From NCBI GenBank assembly GCA_009760855.2, contig WPIO01000013.1:1956001-2020000 (forward strand): DNA of 64,000 nt, given 5' to 3'. Both the position numbers and the translations under genes were made by a program. Under the pieces are notes generated by a model. That model was not told the origin of the DNA. It saw only the letters and a program-made list of their open reading frames with translations, and searched no databases. Shown piece by piece: positions 1 through 11,496 of the stretch. How positions within the stretch are numbered: position 1 is the first letter of the stretch; every line of letters starts with the position of its first letter. Source of the DNA: Cristatella mucedo. Its lineage: Eukaryota; Bryozoa; Phylactolaemata; Cristatellidae.

Positions 1-177
1 TTTCTTGCGACGCCTTTCTTCGCAGGCTCGTGGATAGCGGTTTACTGAACGACGACAAGGTCGCTTTCGCATTTCGGGAGAATTCCCTCTCCCCAAATCG
101 CTGCTGCGCTGTTCGAAATCCTATAGCTGCTGTGGGCATGACTTCCGGCAGAGCCTCCCTACGATGGCACCGCGGCA

Positions 178-305
178 GGCGCAGAGAGCAGGCACAGAGA
201 GCAGGCACAGAGAGCAGGCACAGAGAGCAGGCACGGAGAGAAGGCACAGAGAGCAGGCACAGAGAGCAGGCACAGAGAGCAGGCACAGAGAGCAGGCACA
301 GAGGA
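178..305. repeat. 13-bp minisatellite (CACAGAGAGCAGG)n
   Basis: About ten tandem copies of a 13-bp unit, one variant reading CACGGAGAGAAGG. Because 13 is not a multiple of 3, every frame reads a 13-residue periodic peptide. That explains the overlapping open frames on both strands here; they are not taken as genes. Confidence 0.9.
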
Positions 306-500
306 GACGGCTTTCGTTCGCTGAGCACCGCGACCCAGGTGCCACAATCACACCGCGAAGGGCAGCAGCAGCAGCAGCTGGCGCGACTGCTTCTGTCCGC
401 CCTTGCGCTAGACAATCGTTTGCCATGCGTGCGGATTTGAATGATCTTGCGGTCCTCGCAGCATTCTCCATAGCATCCTCGGTTCTGTCCAAGATGATAT

Positions 501-615
501 GAATGTCCGTCTGTAACTTTACAAGGCCACAGACACTAAGTGACACTCGCGCCGCGCATGCGAGTTGTCTGTATACTCAAAGTCTAAGCGGCTGTCGGTA
601 CGCATAGCGCCGGCT
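501..615 (-). mobile_element. Family B LINE 3'-end fragment
   Basis: The plus strand reads TGTCCGTCTGTAACTTTACAA, then ACTCAAAGTCTAAGCGGCTGTCGGTACGCAT. This matches the terminal 100 bp of the family B copies at 7540 and 24835 (CTCCGTCTGTAACTCCACAA ... AGCCTAAGCGGCTTTCGGTACGCAT). It is a degraded and 5'-truncated minus-strand copy. Confidence 0.65.
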
Positions 616-1861
616 ACGATGACAGCCGCTGTACCTCCGTCGACAATTAGATCCTGCCACAGCAGCCTGTCGCTGTCCTCAATGCTGCCGGTCAGTAGTT
701 TCCAGCTGTACACGCGACCCTACCGTGCTGCAACCAATCGGATCAGAACAAGGTCGCGAATCAACGGCCTTAAGTAGTTCAACAATCGCGTTCACGTAAA
801 GTCATGGCTCATGCTTCTCACAAAGCCTCGGTCTATCTCGGCTATTCAAAGATGGTGGCTTTCCGTTCAGATGAGCTGCGAAGGTCATACTTCGTAATCG
901 AGGTACGAGCTGTCAAGATCGTAGACATAAGCGCAGGACATTGCAACCTCTAATAAACTCAAGCGCTGCTATAACTCTATCAATTTGGCACGGTAACGCT
1001 TCGAATGTACCCGAAACTGAATACGATGAAGTTTGCGATCAATTAAGTATGCACACAGGCAGCGTAATAACGAGTTGCATGATGAACTATATCGCCCGGC
1101 CCCGAGCACTTCCTCGGCGGACGGCCCCTGAGTGCTATGTCCGGAGAGGTATTCCAAGACAAATCTTCTTGTGAACTGACTACCTTTGGGGTGCGTCTGT
1201 ACGGACTTTATAAACATCAAACGTGCAGCTAGCACGTGCTCAGATTGTATTTTGACGCGCCGCGGCCCGTACATATATCCACCACAATATCAGACCTCTC
1301 AGAAACGTGAATGCAGGATGCTCTCTGCAATTGGCTGCAGCCATTAGCCAAAACCAATAATTGCATGGTGGTCATGGTGGGCTGGGCTGCTATTCGCTGC
1401 ATTTAGTAGCAGCTAGCCACGGGCTGCTGCCGAGAAATCATTACACAGGTCAACATTTTGACCGGATTTCTGTTCCGCATATATTAAACAGGGTCCGCGA
1501 CCGGGGCAGAAATAACGCTTTGCCGGAGGGCGTCTGGGTAATTTTTACCAACGAATCAACTTAGGTGCTATTTTGATTGGTCGCAACGACGCTGCAGTCT
1601 TATTAGTTCTCATTACAGCTGGAAAATACAACTTCTCCCATAAAATGGAGGTATTTAACAGTGAAAACAACAGCTAGTTTTTAGAAGTTAATTGTTACGC
1701 GATCACAAGCAGCTATGGAAAAAGCGGTTTAGGGATTAGATGACTAAAAATCCACAGTGCCCGGAAAGAGAAGTCAGAAAGGCAAAGGAAAGACGGCGTA
1801 AAGAATTCATTACGCGCTCAGTCATATCCAAGAATACCCTTCCGCAAGACTTCGGTCCACG
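616..1861. other. No gene recognised
   Basis: Mixed-composition sequence. Short open frames (up to 101 codons at 969-1274 on the minus strand) have no domain, motif or convincing splice context. Confidence 0.5.
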
Positions 1862-2505
1862 AATAATAATGATAATAATAATAATATAATACACTTGATA
1901 AAGCGCCCTCGGAGAATTTTATCTCTTTCTAGGCGCTTTACATTGGCTGCAAAGGAATACGATTGAGTGGTGAGTGGTATCATGCTTGATAAACAACATG
2001 AATAACATGGCGACGTGCACAGGGTCAGCATGCAAGTGTGTTTAGTGGTAGCACGCAGCGTGTCAGCACGCTTAAGCGCATAAAGGACGATGTGCAGGGA
2101 TTCACTACATGCTGTGACAAATAGGCACGTTCTTTATTTCTTTTTAAATTTGGTCAAGTCAGGGGATGTCATGACAAAAATCGGGAGTGATTTCCAGGCT
2201 TTCTGAGTATACGAACAAAATGCACGGTCTCCAAAGGTTTTGAGGTTTGTACTAGGTAAAGGTAAACCGTTAATTTCCGACAAGCGGGTGGTACGATGGT
2301 GGGAAGTAGATTGGATAGGTAGGCTGGAGCCAAACAAAGAAGAGCAGAAAGACAAGCTCCATTTTCTCAGCAAGACTGATGCGTTCAAGTAACTCTCTTG
2401 TGCCTTTTAGTTGTACAGACACATAGCTACTTGGCGTGAGCCGCAGAGATCTATTAATGCATTTCGGCGCGTAATTGTCACGGTATTTGCCTTCCGGGGT
2501 CATAA
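1862..2505 (-). mobile_element. Family A (L2/CR1-like) LINE, 3' fragment
   Basis: The plus strand starts with (AAT)n, then CACTTGATAAAGCGCCCTC and TCTTTCTAGGCGCTTTACA, the reverse complement of the family A 3' stem-loop and (ATT)n tail. It continues through the 3' UTR (TGACAAATAGGCACG) into the RT C-terminal region, which includes KTFGDRAFCSYTQKAWKSLP, matching SFGDRAFSSYAPKAWNSLP in the copy at 15494. It is 5'-truncated near 2505 and has frameshifts. Confidence 0.85.
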
Positions 2506-3429
2506 TGCATCGTAAATTGCATCAGACTACAAGCATTGTTGCGTGGTGTTAGCTTGGTTTTAGTTATCTGCAGTGTGTTTTGCATCTATTTTGACGTTCA
2601 TATTTCTTTTGTACTTATCTTTGTCTATTTGACCAGACGGCAGTTTTAACTGTGATAAATGCAGGGTAAAAACAGACGGGGCTTTCAAAGGCCTTGTATA
2701 TAACTCCTTAAAGCCGCGAAGAGAGAGTGAGTGAGTGTTACGCTGAAGAGTAACTGATGACGCAGTCGAAGCCTTAACGAATGCAGAGAACAGTTTTAAC
2801 TCTGACCTGCAAGACCCTACACAGCTTAGCTCTATGATAACTAGCTGAACTTCTGGATCTGTTCAGCCTCCACATTCCACCACGTGCTCCAAGGGCAATA
2901 ACTCAGCAGTTAAATTCTTCCATTTAAAGACCATTGGGGAAGGCGCTTTTTCTGTGCACGCCCTAGAGGACGGAACTCACTTCCACAACTTTGTACAACG
3001 CTGACATTTATCTCCATTGCTGCCAACTTCGGTGCATCCGTTTCAGCCATTCAGCGCTGCTAATTCCATGCTATTCACTGCACCGGCTGAAACGCCCTCG
3101 TGACTCAGCTATGCTTTTTACTCTCTCCTAGTTGCAGGCAGTGGATTCTGTTGACTACCGCGATTGTCCCGAAGGCTTTAGATGTAGCATAGATAAATAG
3201 CCTGCAAAATACCTAGTTAGTCTCAGTGGTTTAATTTTTTAAAATCTCAGATAGAGGTGATTTCACTCACAAGTATCCTGAAATTTATTTACAAAAAAGA
3301 TCGCAGGTAGCAAGCTGGCTGAAGCATGGGTAAAACAATCGCAAAATAGCACGGCTTCGGAACCATCATTGTCTAATTTTCTATCTTAATACATGTTAAG
3401 GATTCTCGCCATTGACCAAGCTTTACGTA
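2506..3429. other. No gene recognised
   Basis: AT-leaning sequence with no convincing coding frame. It lies between two family A fragments of opposite orientation. Confidence 0.45.
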
Positions 3430-4118
3430 GAACTGTTCGCAATAGTACCTCTAGAATGCTGTCCCTCGACTCCTTGCAACACTTCAATGTCTACATTCAA
3501 GCAAGTTACTAGTGATCTTATCCTGATGTTCATGTCCAAATCAAAGAAGACAACAAGTCCTTTGAATCTACTCCCACTGTCCTGCTCCTACGTTGCATTG
3601 ATCAGCTACTGCCATGCATAACTAACATCATTAACATGTCATTAACCTCAGGTCATGTCCCAGCACCTTTAAAAAAACTTGTAGTCAGGCCACTACTCAA
3701 GAAAGCGACACTAGACCAAGAAAACTTGAGGGACTACCGCCGACTCTCCCTTCTACCATTCCTATCGAAGACACTCAAACGAGTCGTTGTAGACCAACTG
3801 AACTCTTCCGACTTCCATCCCGGCATCCCCCGACTTGACCACATTTAAAAAGAAAAGAAAAACGCACCTATTTATGACAACATTTAGTGGGTCACTGTAA
3901 TTCTTCCTTTATGTGCGTATATGTGCTGCCACCGTTGCATGATGCCACTAACCAAACTTGCATGCTGATCCTATGCATATCACCCTTAACCATGTCATCC
4001 ATGTTGTTTATCAAGCATGCTACCACTAACCATTCAATCGTGCTCCTTTTGCAGCAAATGCATAGCGCCTAGAAAGAGATTGAGTTCTGTGAGGGCAGTT
4101 GATCAAATATAATAATAA
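3430..4118 (+). mobile_element. Family A LINE with internal deletion
   Basis: Begins in the region upstream of the RT (AGAATGCTGTCCC..., matching 37091 in the copy at 36454). It continues with [30 protein letters not shown], the N-terminal RT motif. It then jumps, at about 3815, straight to SSDFHPGIPRLDHI, the 3' end of the ORF. The RT palm including YADD is missing. It ends with the stem-loop GCGCCTAGAAAGAGATTGAG and (ATA)n near 4118. Confidence 0.8.
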
Positions 4119-4410
4119 TAACATTATTACAGCGCCTTCAGATAACTGAATCTCTCTCTCTCTCTCTCTCTCTCTAGGTACTTTACAGATGCTGCATATA
4201 AAGCATCGCAAAACATTTTGTGGTAACGCCCGCTAGTAGCTGGCACACCAAGCAGCGGGCACGAGCAAGTTAACAGGGACATGCACACAACGGAATAATA
4301 GCAAATATCAACCAAACGATGTAATAAAAAGGTGCATTTTGAGCAGGAGAGCAAATGCCGTCTGAAAAAATCGAGAATAGCGCACTCTAGAATAGCACAC
4401 ATTCCGAAAC
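4115..4410 (-). mobile_element. Family A LINE tail, inverted against the preceding copy
   Basis: (AAT)n, then ACAGCGCCTTCAGATAACTGAATC, with the inner part of the stem-loop expanded into a (CT)12-type tract (4151-4175), then AGGTACTTTACAGATGCTGC. It lies tail-to-tail with the plus-strand copy that ends at 4118, so the two share an AT-rich junction. The 5' limit is uncertain. Confidence 0.6.
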
Positions 4411-4697
4411 AAGCCGGTTTCTAAGCTGGGCGAGATAGCCAGAGCAGCTACCAGCGGGTGCGCCGACAGAACGTTCGGCACAGAACACGATCGTGCGTAG
4501 TGGAGTTCCTCCAACGGTCGTGCACTATGAAACAGCGGTTTCGAGCCCGGACCAGTGTGCTCGAGCCAGATTGAGGATCGGCTTAGGCAGTTATCTTGCG
4601 GGTAAACCACTCGGCGAATTGCAAGTGCACCGCACTCAAAGTCAGGGGCACAAGCCACTACTCGCATCCATTGCTCTCGAGGAGTAACAAAAGACGC

Positions 4698-4767
<70 letters not shown>

Positions 4768-5564
4768 CGACAGGGAGCCGTCGTCACCAGGCGCGGCGAG
4801 CCAGCGGCCGTCCTAGCTTTCGCCACTGGCGATCTCGCGTAATCATTGACCTTCCATTGCTGGACCGCCGGCGATTAGAGCTGCTGCGGTCGCTGCGCCG
4901 ATCAGGGCCTGCTCGAGGCCCGTTCGAGCCGCCGGCGAGCGACGAGCAGGATTGCTCGAAACTCGTGCCTCGTCACCGCCGCCGCCGCCGCCGCCGCCGC
5001 CGCAGCGCGAGACTCCGACGACGGCTGCGGACCAGGAAGCCGTCGATCGCATTGAAGCCTGGTCGTCGTCGGGCCCTCGGTGTCCTGCCGCCACCGCCGA
5101 GCCGGCCTTCGCCGGGCGACGGCAGACTCGGTCGCTCGCTTCGCGCGCGATGGCGCGCCTTGCCAGCCGGACTGCCCACGGACGGCCGCCGCCGCCGCCA
5201 GTGAAATGGCGCGTTATTTGCAGCCGAAAGAGCGCTCCGCTCGGCCTCCTGGCCTCGGCTGTAGAGCTGATGCTAACTGACGCCATGGATGTCCGTGCGG
5301 TGGACGCCGCCGCTCGCTTCATTCGTCGCCATACGGATTCGAAGAGTGGGCAGCACCTGAGCAGCAGATCGACTAAGTCAGACTGCAAACGGATAGCGCG
5401 CGGATAATGGCAGTGCTCGGATCGGATCGCGCGGCGTAGCCGCTGATCGATCGATCGCAGTTGGGGCACTGCGATTAGCGACAGTGACATCGGTCGCAGT
5501 CGGGGCACGGCGATTAGCGCCAGTGACATCGACGAAATGAGTTACTAAGTGGCAGCTGGCAATG
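4411..5564. other. GC-rich block with (GGC)n and (CCG)n
   Basis: A CpG-rich stretch with (CGG)n at 4699-4766 and (CCG)n at 4976-5003. It also has a 38-bp imperfect tandem duplication at about 5456-5532 (CGCAGTTGGGGCACTGCGAT / CGCAGTCGGGGCACGGCGAT). Long open frames on both strands are consequences of stop-poor GC repeats (poly-Arg, poly-Ala, poly-Pro). It could be a CpG island or first-exon region, but no gene is identifiable. Confidence 0.5.
4699..4766. repeat. (CGG)n trinucleotide repeat
   Basis: About 22 uninterrupted CGG/GGC units, read as poly-Ala or poly-Arg depending on strand and frame. Confidence 0.95.
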
Positions 5565-5574
5565 TGAAAACACT

Positions 5575-5778
5575 AACTTGCATAGAGACAGCCACCGAAG
5601 TGCGAACCCGGAAATATTATCAGCTAATTTAACGCTTCATTTTCATAGCGGCAGAAGAGCCTTAGCCGCTATCACCGCTGCTTCCAGCTGGTAATAAAGG
5701 ATTGCCCACTGCAGGATTCGAACACACGACCTCGGTCGTGAAGAGCGAGCGCCTGACTGCCTGGGCTATCGCGGCCAC
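5575..5778 (-). mobile_element. tRNA-derived SINE, family 1 (reference copy)
   Basis: The minus strand reads a tRNA-like head with GCGATAGCCCAGGCAGTCAG (A-box-like) and GTGTTCGAATCCTGCAG (B box, GTTCGAATCC), an internal Pol III promoter arrangement. The body follows: CAATCCTTTATTACCAGCTG, GCGGTGATAGCGGCTAAGG, CTCTTCTGCCGCTATGAAAA, TTAGCTGATAAT. The same head and body recur at 11760, 13040, 14935, 16527, 35225 and 44440, which makes this a dispersed family rather than a lone tRNA gene. Confidence 0.8.
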
Positions 5779-5780
5779 CC

Positions 5781-6913
5781 TATTTGAAGAGGGCAAACAG
5801 GATTGCTTTCAGCTCAACTTGAACCCAGAACCTTGGTCTTCACGAAGCAAGTAGTCCTGGCTGTCCACTTCCAGGATGTGGAACATATTCGGCTGCCCAA
5901 CTTTTGGGAAAGATACGTTTACGCTATCGACTTTCCTCCTAAATCGGAGCCTAACACCCTCTGGTTTAGGCTTCTACGTCGCCACATCTTGAGGTGGAGA
6001 CAAATCGGCCTACTGTCACGAGAAGCTGTTTCTTCTTTAAGCCTCCTGGTTGTACGCACCGACCAATCAAAACCCTGGCCGTTTCGCATAGACCCTAGCC
6101 TAAAACAAAACTATTCGACCTTCAGCGTTCGAGTTTTATCGAGAAATTTAGGGTAAGGCCATAAATATGGCATGTTTATGCGTTTTAGCCACGTTTTCAC
6201 CCATTTTTACAAAGAGGACGCCGTGCGTCCGTCAGTGGAATGGAATGCACCGGCGCACCGTCTTCGGACAAGTACTACTAAGCACTATGAACTCTCCCCA
6301 GAAAACATTTCTTATGTGCATACCTTCCTTTTCTTTTCCCTTTTCTCATTAGTCAGCTAAAATGGCGACTGCAGCAACCAGTTCAATTTATGTACGTGTT
6401 GGCCCCGGGCGGAATCCTTTAACGCATCCAACCTCCTGCGTTAGATTAGGGGGTCGTGGGCGGGAACAAGTCGGCCATAAATGCTCCAACCTCGGCAATT
6501 GCGAATGCCCGAACTACGAGAAAAGTCGGCGTCGGTAAGCAAGGAATTCGATTATGTAAACGCAGCTTATTAAAACTGGCCTGACACTCTGGTTAGCTAC
6601 CCAAGCAAGGCTGAACAGTCCAATAGTACTGCTGTGAGCCTATCTCGGCGATATGACGTAGCTCACGGCATGCAAACTTCAGCCAGCATGCCTGTAAGTG
6701 CCACTCGGAAGGGAGTTGAACATGAATCGTGCACAAATACTTGCCACAATGTCACCACAGCTCATCCCTCTGAGTACGGTGGGGATTTCTAAACTCATTG
6801 AATCGTTCTAGTTACCAGCCTTACGTTAACATTGTCCACGGTTCCACTTTCTTGCATGAAGCTGAAGTCACCAAGCGCCTTTTGCTTCTAATTCCGGTAG
6901 TCACTTGGCATCA
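5781..6913. other. No gene recognised
   Basis: Contains an open frame at 5803-6156 (+) of 117 codons that begins with TTG rather than ATG and shows no domain. I do not call it a gene. Confidence 0.45.
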
Positions 6914-6950
<37 letters not shown>

Positions 6951-7081
6951 CCTTTCTCCCTCTCTCTCTTTCTCTCTCTTTCTCTCCCTCTCTCTGTCTC
7001 CCTCTCTCTTTTTCTCTCTGGTTCTCTTTCTCTCTATCTGTCTGTCTCTATCTCTCTCTTTCTCTCTTTCTCTCTCTCTCG

Positions 7082-7122
<41 letters not shown>
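6914..7122. repeat. Long (CT)n microsatellite
   Basis: About 209 bp of CT-rich tract with TTTC, CCC and GT interruptions. It gives Ser/Leu-rich pseudo-frames. Confidence 0.95.
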
Positions 7123-7124
<2 letters not shown>

Positions 7125-7210
7125 GCACGAGGAGGCTAAAGCTAGTGTAGCAGCTCAGCTAGGTATGAAGGAGCCAAGCTGTGACGAGCCTTAATGGTCA
7201 GCGTTTGAAA
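7123..7210 (-). mobile_element. Family B LINE fragment
   Basis: GGGCACGAGGAGGCTAAAGC, TGTAGCAGCTCAGCTAGGTA and GAAGGAGCCAAGC match the interior of the family B ORF 3' region at 7913-7985 (GGGCACGAAGAGGCTGAAAC ... CAGCAGTTCAGCTAGGTACGAA). One edge is exactly the end of the (CT)n tract. Confidence 0.65.
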
Positions 7211-7539
7211 TTTACCCTGCATCCACTGACCCGCCGGCATCAGTCAAAGCTCATTCAGCTATTAGGGTAGAGGAAAACGAACGCTTGAACCAAAGAATTA
7301 AACAATGGTTACTTCCTGAAGCTTGAAGCGATGATGAGGCTGCAATCCAAGCTGCCAGTGGAAAACCTCATCTCATCCTCTCAAGTAGCAAGGCCTCACC
7401 CTCAAGATGGCCAACCTAATCTTTCTAGTAACGTTGTTTCGTAATCAAGGCGTACTACTCTAAAATTGTTTGTCACTGAATGAGCATATTTGCTACCACT
7501 GTCAACTCAGTGCCCTATCAGCTGAGGTAATGTAATGTA

Positions 7540-8800
7540 TCTCCGTCTGTAACTCCACAAAGTCATAAAGACTATGTGGGCGTTACGCAGGAGAGTTTTG
7601 TATAGCACACTCACAGCCTAAGCGGCTTTCGGTACGCATTCGGTTGCCAACAGACTTCGTCTCACGCAACAACGAGAAAGTGGAAAGCATAGCAGAGTCA
7701 GGAAAGCAGTTGAGGTAGTGAGTAGCATGGAAGTAGCAGCTCTGGACCGCTGACAACGATGAGCCATAGTCGGTAGTAGGAGAGTAGATTTCGTTGCGTA
7801 AGAATTGTGGAAGCGAGTTCCACAGTCTAGGACCTGCAGAGCTACAGCTTCTGTCGCCAACTGTCTTTAAGTGGAGGAATGGAACGGCTAATTTATTGTC
7901 CACACAGAACTTGAGGGCACGAAGAGGCTGAAACTGATGCAGCAGTTCAGCTAGGTACGAAGAAGCCAAGCCGTAGTGGGCCTTGTGGGTCAGCGTAAGA
8001 ACTTTGCTCTTTATCCGTTGCTCAACCGGCAGCCATCCGAGGTATTTTAGCAAAGGAGTCACGTGCTCAAACTTCTGGGTCGTGAAGACTAGCCTTGCAG
8101 CCATATTCATAGTCTGCTGCAGTGCCCTAATAGCTTTCTTTGGCAGCCCAGCCAAACAGGAATTACAATAATCAAGCCGAGACAGAACTAAGGAGCTAGT
8201 TAAATCTTTTACAAGCCACTGTGGGAAACAGCTGCTAATCTTAGATAGGGATCGGCCGTGATGGCTAGCTGTAGAAGCAGTCTTCTGAATTAATCTTTTA
8301 AAATTGAAGCAGCTGTCGAAAACGGCACCTAAATTTCGAGCACGATCTGTTAGGCTCACAATAGCATCACCTATTAGAAGAGCAAAGCCTTTTAACCCAG
8401 CCACACGCTTAGGGTGTCCTATGAGCAGCAGTTCGGTTTTATCATCATTTAATTTCAGGAAGTTTTCCGACATCCAGGATCGAATATCGGCAGGGAAAGC
8501 ATTTAGTTTCTCAGTTGCCGCAGCAGATTCCGACGGTTTGAATGACAAATACAACTGAGTATCGTCAGCATAGAAGTGATATCCTATTCCATGGGCCTTA
8601 ATAATTTTCCCCAGAGGTTGTGTATAAATGGAGAACAGCAAGCGACCGAGTACAGACCCTTGAGGGACTCCACAGGTGACCCTTCTCGTGTGTGAGACCT
8701 GACACCTTGACGACACGGATTAAACACGATCAGACAAGTACGATTTAAACCACGCCAGTGCCACGTCTGCTAGATCGATCGTTGTTCTCAATCGTTCAAC
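7540..8800 (-). mobile_element. Family B L2/CR1-like LINE, 5'-truncated
   Basis: A minus-strand copy retaining the RT C-terminal half and the 3' end (plus strand CTCCGTCTGTAACTCCACAA). The RT frame at 7583-8716 is uninterrupted, so this is the least decayed family B copy. The 5' limit is near 8800, where similarity to the long copy at 24835 stops after GATCGTTGTTCTCAAT. Confidence 0.88.
7583..8716 (-). CDS. Family B reverse transcriptase, C-terminal part
   Basis: A 377-codon open frame, truncated at the N-terminus because the element is 5'-truncated. Seen in order: GVPQGSVLG (RT motif 4/B), [13 protein letters not shown] (catalytic YADD), the [12 protein letters not shown] thumb-proximal motif, [22 protein letters not shown], and a C-terminal [12 protein letters not shown] block. 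These are typical of L2/CR1-type non-LTR RTs that copy element RNA by target-primed reverse transcription. There are no internal stops. An intact 5' half with endonuclease is absent here, so it cannot mobilise alone. Confidence 0.8.
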   Translation of the reverse strand: MSSRCQVSHTRRVTCGVPQGSVLGRLLFSIYTQPLGKIIKAHGIGYHFYADDTQLYLSFKPSESAAATEKLNAFPADIRSWMSENFLKLNDDKTELLLIGHPKRVAGLKGFALLIGDAIVSLTDRARNLGAVFDSCFNFKRLIQKTASTASHHGRSLSKISSCFPQWLVKDLTSSLVLSRLDYCNSCLAGLPKKAIRALQQTMNMAARLVFTTQKFEHVTPLLKYLGWLPVEQRIKSKVLTLTHKAHYGLASSYLAELLHQFQPLRALKFCVDNKLAVPFLHLKTVGDRSCSSAGPRLWNSLPQFLRNEIYSPTTDYGSSLSAVQSCYFHATHYLNCFPDSAMLSTFSLLRETKSVGNRMRTESRLGCECAIQNSPA

Positions 8801-9068
8801 TTGACGTTTATCGGAAGTCCAAGCCTCATTGCTCAAAGCTTGCTTATCTGCAACGTGCTGCTATGCTGCCGTGGACTTGGAACCAATTCAGCCAGGTACA
8901 TCGCCAATGCAATGGAATTCATAGACAATGGTAACGAGTCGTTATAAAGTCGCCATATTCTCCAGGATTCACTCACATCGAACGCTACGTTCCTTCAGTA
9001 ATCTCGCGAGGCGCGAGCTTGCCACATTTGCATTATGCCAGGAGCTGATGGTCCAAGCGAGAGCTTAC

Positions 9069-9281
9069 CCGGAAGTTGTCATTCAGGAAACCATAAATGA
9101 TAGGGTTCTGAAAGCTGTTGCTGATAGCCAGAAGGTGAGCGAAGTAGTAGTACACTGTGATCTGCTTCTCTGTCTTCAGGTACTCGAGATCAGGGTAAAA
9201 GTCACGAAGCAAGAATAAGAGATGGAGAGGCAACCAGCTGGCGATAAACAGCACCGCCATGATGATCAGCATTTGTACAAC
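9069..9281 (-). CDS. Neuropeptide GPCR, exon 2 (TM6-ECL3-TM7)
   Basis: This 71-codon exon continues exon 1 in phase 0, so KRK is followed by [12 protein letters not shown]. It carries TM6 with the SWLP form of the CWxP switch, ECL3 ([12 protein letters not shown]), and TM7 with [13 protein letters not shown], the NPxxY motif followed by the start of helix 8. The FAH...[17 protein letters not shown] pattern is close to NPFF receptors, which have [25 protein letters not shown]-like spacing. The acceptor is TTATTATTATTAAG| and the donor is CGG|GTAAGC. With exon 1 this gives 369 residues, all seven helices present. The cytoplasmic tail must lie in a further exon on the low-coordinate side, which I could not identify. 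Confidence 0.85.
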
Positions 9282-9282
9282 C

Positions 9283-9510
9283 TTAATAATAATAACAATA
9301 TATTTGATATAGCGCCCTCAGACAACTCAATATCTTTCTAGGAAGTTTTAATTTGCAGCAAAGGAAGCACGATCGAATGGTCGGTAGTAGCATGCTAAAT
9401 GACAACAAGCATAACATTCTTAGGGATGACATGCACAGTGTCGGCATCCAAGTGTGGTTACTCGCAGCATGAACAGTGTCAGCACGCATTACCTTAAAAC
9501 AAAACATTCT
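9283..9510 (-). mobile_element. Family A LINE 3' tail at the GPCR exon 2 acceptor
   Basis: The plus strand reads TTAATAATAATAACAATATATTTGATATAGCGCCCTCAG..., the reverse complement of the family A tail, then AGCATGCTAAATGACAACAA and ATGACATGCACAGTGTCGGC from its 3' UTR. The element is in the same orientation as the GPCR. Its (ATT)n end abuts the exon, so the intron 3' end reads TTGTTATTATTATTAAG|GTTGTACAA. Confidence 0.8.
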
Positions 9511-11496
9511 TCGACGTCGATGGCTAATCGATGTGTACTGCTGCGCTAGATGGAAGCAAATTCTGCTGGCTCGCTAAAAAATTGACCTATGCTCTTTGAC
9601 GTTGGCTCTCTGACGTAAGGTACGGAACTGAACAAGCCTTATATGTAAACGGGATTTACTGTGCATCTGTTCAACAGATATTGGCTTGACCAACTTCGTT
9701 CATAAAAGCTGTAGCTTGATGAAAATACCATTCCTCAAGTAGTTCTCGTTATTTAGAACGGAAATACATGACCTTCCATCGCCACTCTACTTGAGAAATG
9801 CTTTTGGATATGTTTGAACAGCCACGGAACTCAACGTAACTTACACAGTAAAAATTCAAATTCAACGTCTTTCCTCATCATTGGCATTGAAAAAATTAAA
9901 ATGTTCACCTCATTTAACAACCTCAGTAACATATTGGTATGTCTCAACGTCTACCATCACCGCTTGCAGTGAAAAATAAGGGCTTGCTTGCAGCTGAACT
10001 CAAAATCACGACCGGGCCTTGGTTGCGGGCACGCGGGGCTAAGACCCAGGGGCGTTATACCGTAGTCACGACCTCCCTGGGACATGCTGTGAAGAGTCTT
10101 GCCGTAACACTTGAAACTATAAGGATAAAAAACAGAAGACAACGACGCATCAGAGCTCGTACAATAAAGTAGTCAGAGGGACCATGTTACCCGGGGTATC
10201 AAGAAATACTCCTTTGGGTGCACTGCTATGGACTCACAAAAATGTGGATCCCATGGTCAGAGCACGCTGCGGACGAGCACACTTGGTTTTTTTATAAGAA
10301 GTGAAGTATCACTTTATGAGATCGGCTGCGCACGTGGAGGCAGATAGATCGTCAGACAAAATTACTGGAACCGAACGCGAATCAATCATTAGGCAAAGGT
10401 CTTCATTAGTGACTAAATGCAGGGCATCACCTTTCAGCATCCACATACGGACTTTAGGAGGCAAATGGTGACCCTGTCACAATGGTGACCCGAAGTTACT
10501 CAAACTAAAGACGTGACAAAAAGACACGTGACAAATTCATGAAATTTCGGATGCGAACACATATATCAGGATTCTGGATTCGAAGCATCAAACCTTCCAC
10601 TTAAGCCGCTACCCTTTATATCCGGTTGCCTGACCACCTCATCGAAGAGAATTCACCTTGCAATAGCGTACATAGGGTTTAGTTTAATTTATCCATGAGT
10701 TTCTGTAATTATCGAAAGAAAAAATTTTCGTCGTCGATGACATAGTGTTTTCATATAACCTACAAGCAGTAGCCAACAAAGCTGCTCGCTAAACTTGAAC
10801 GCCATACAAAAAGAAAGAAATTGTAACTTTGTAATTAAAATATATAAAATAACTAGCACTGGGCACGCAGTAAACATAAAATAAACGGAAAAACATCGCG
10901 TATCCGAAATACCAGGAAAAAGTTGAAAAAGCACTGTACCTATAAGCTGTAAAAATAAAGAAAACACGCAAGGATGGATTAGCGTCAGCTGATAGTCAGT
11001 GCACTCCTGATTGGTTGTCGGCCCTATAAGAAATACTGTTGCTCTTTGCATGAAGAAAACGTGGCGCCAAAATAAAAATATATGAACACGCAATATCATT
11101 TACTTTTAAAGCACCCTACGAGAATACCTCCACTTAATACCCCCGCTCAGGCACTTCGCGTGTGTCACGAGGCTTGGGTCCACGGCCTCATCATCAAATA
11201 CATTCTCATCGACCGTGGTCTAGGCAAGTGCCCTAACCGCTGGAAAATCTGCCTAGCCAGTTCGTGTCACAGAGTACTGGAGGGCGCTCTCTTTGAGCTC
11301 GGCGGCGGCGGCGGGGTGACGGCGGGGTTGCGGCAGGGCGGCGGCGGGGCGGCGGCGGCTGAACGTGCGGCTGCCCCTCGAGCTTGGGTGCGTGCGTGCA
11401 CCCGCGAGCCGAAACGCGGGACTTGATTTGGCAGCCTGCAATGTGAGCGGCGCTCAGCGCCGCCAAGAGCGCTTCGCGGCAGTCGTAAGCTGCCGC

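Noticed and set aside
30-546. Overlapping open frames of 110-140 codons on both strands
   Set aside because: All are periodic read-throughs of the 13-bp minisatellite; the same 13-residue repeat appears in every frame.
4596-5529. Long frames (202, 228 and 151 codons) in the GC-rich block
   Set aside because: Poly-Ala, poly-Arg and poly-Pro from CGG/CCG repeats, stop-poor composition, overlapping on both strands, no domain.
5700-5778. A genuine tRNA gene
   Set aside because: The A/B-box head is present, but cloverleaf pairing is poor and the same head plus body recurs at several loci, so it is a SINE.
5803-6156. 117-codon plus-strand frame
   Set aside because: The apparent start is TTG; no ATG start, domain or splice context supports it.
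10689-11099. 136-codon hydrophobic minus-strand frame
   Set aside because: AT-rich intronic sequence of the GPCR; Phe/Leu/Ile content follows composition and no domain is visible.
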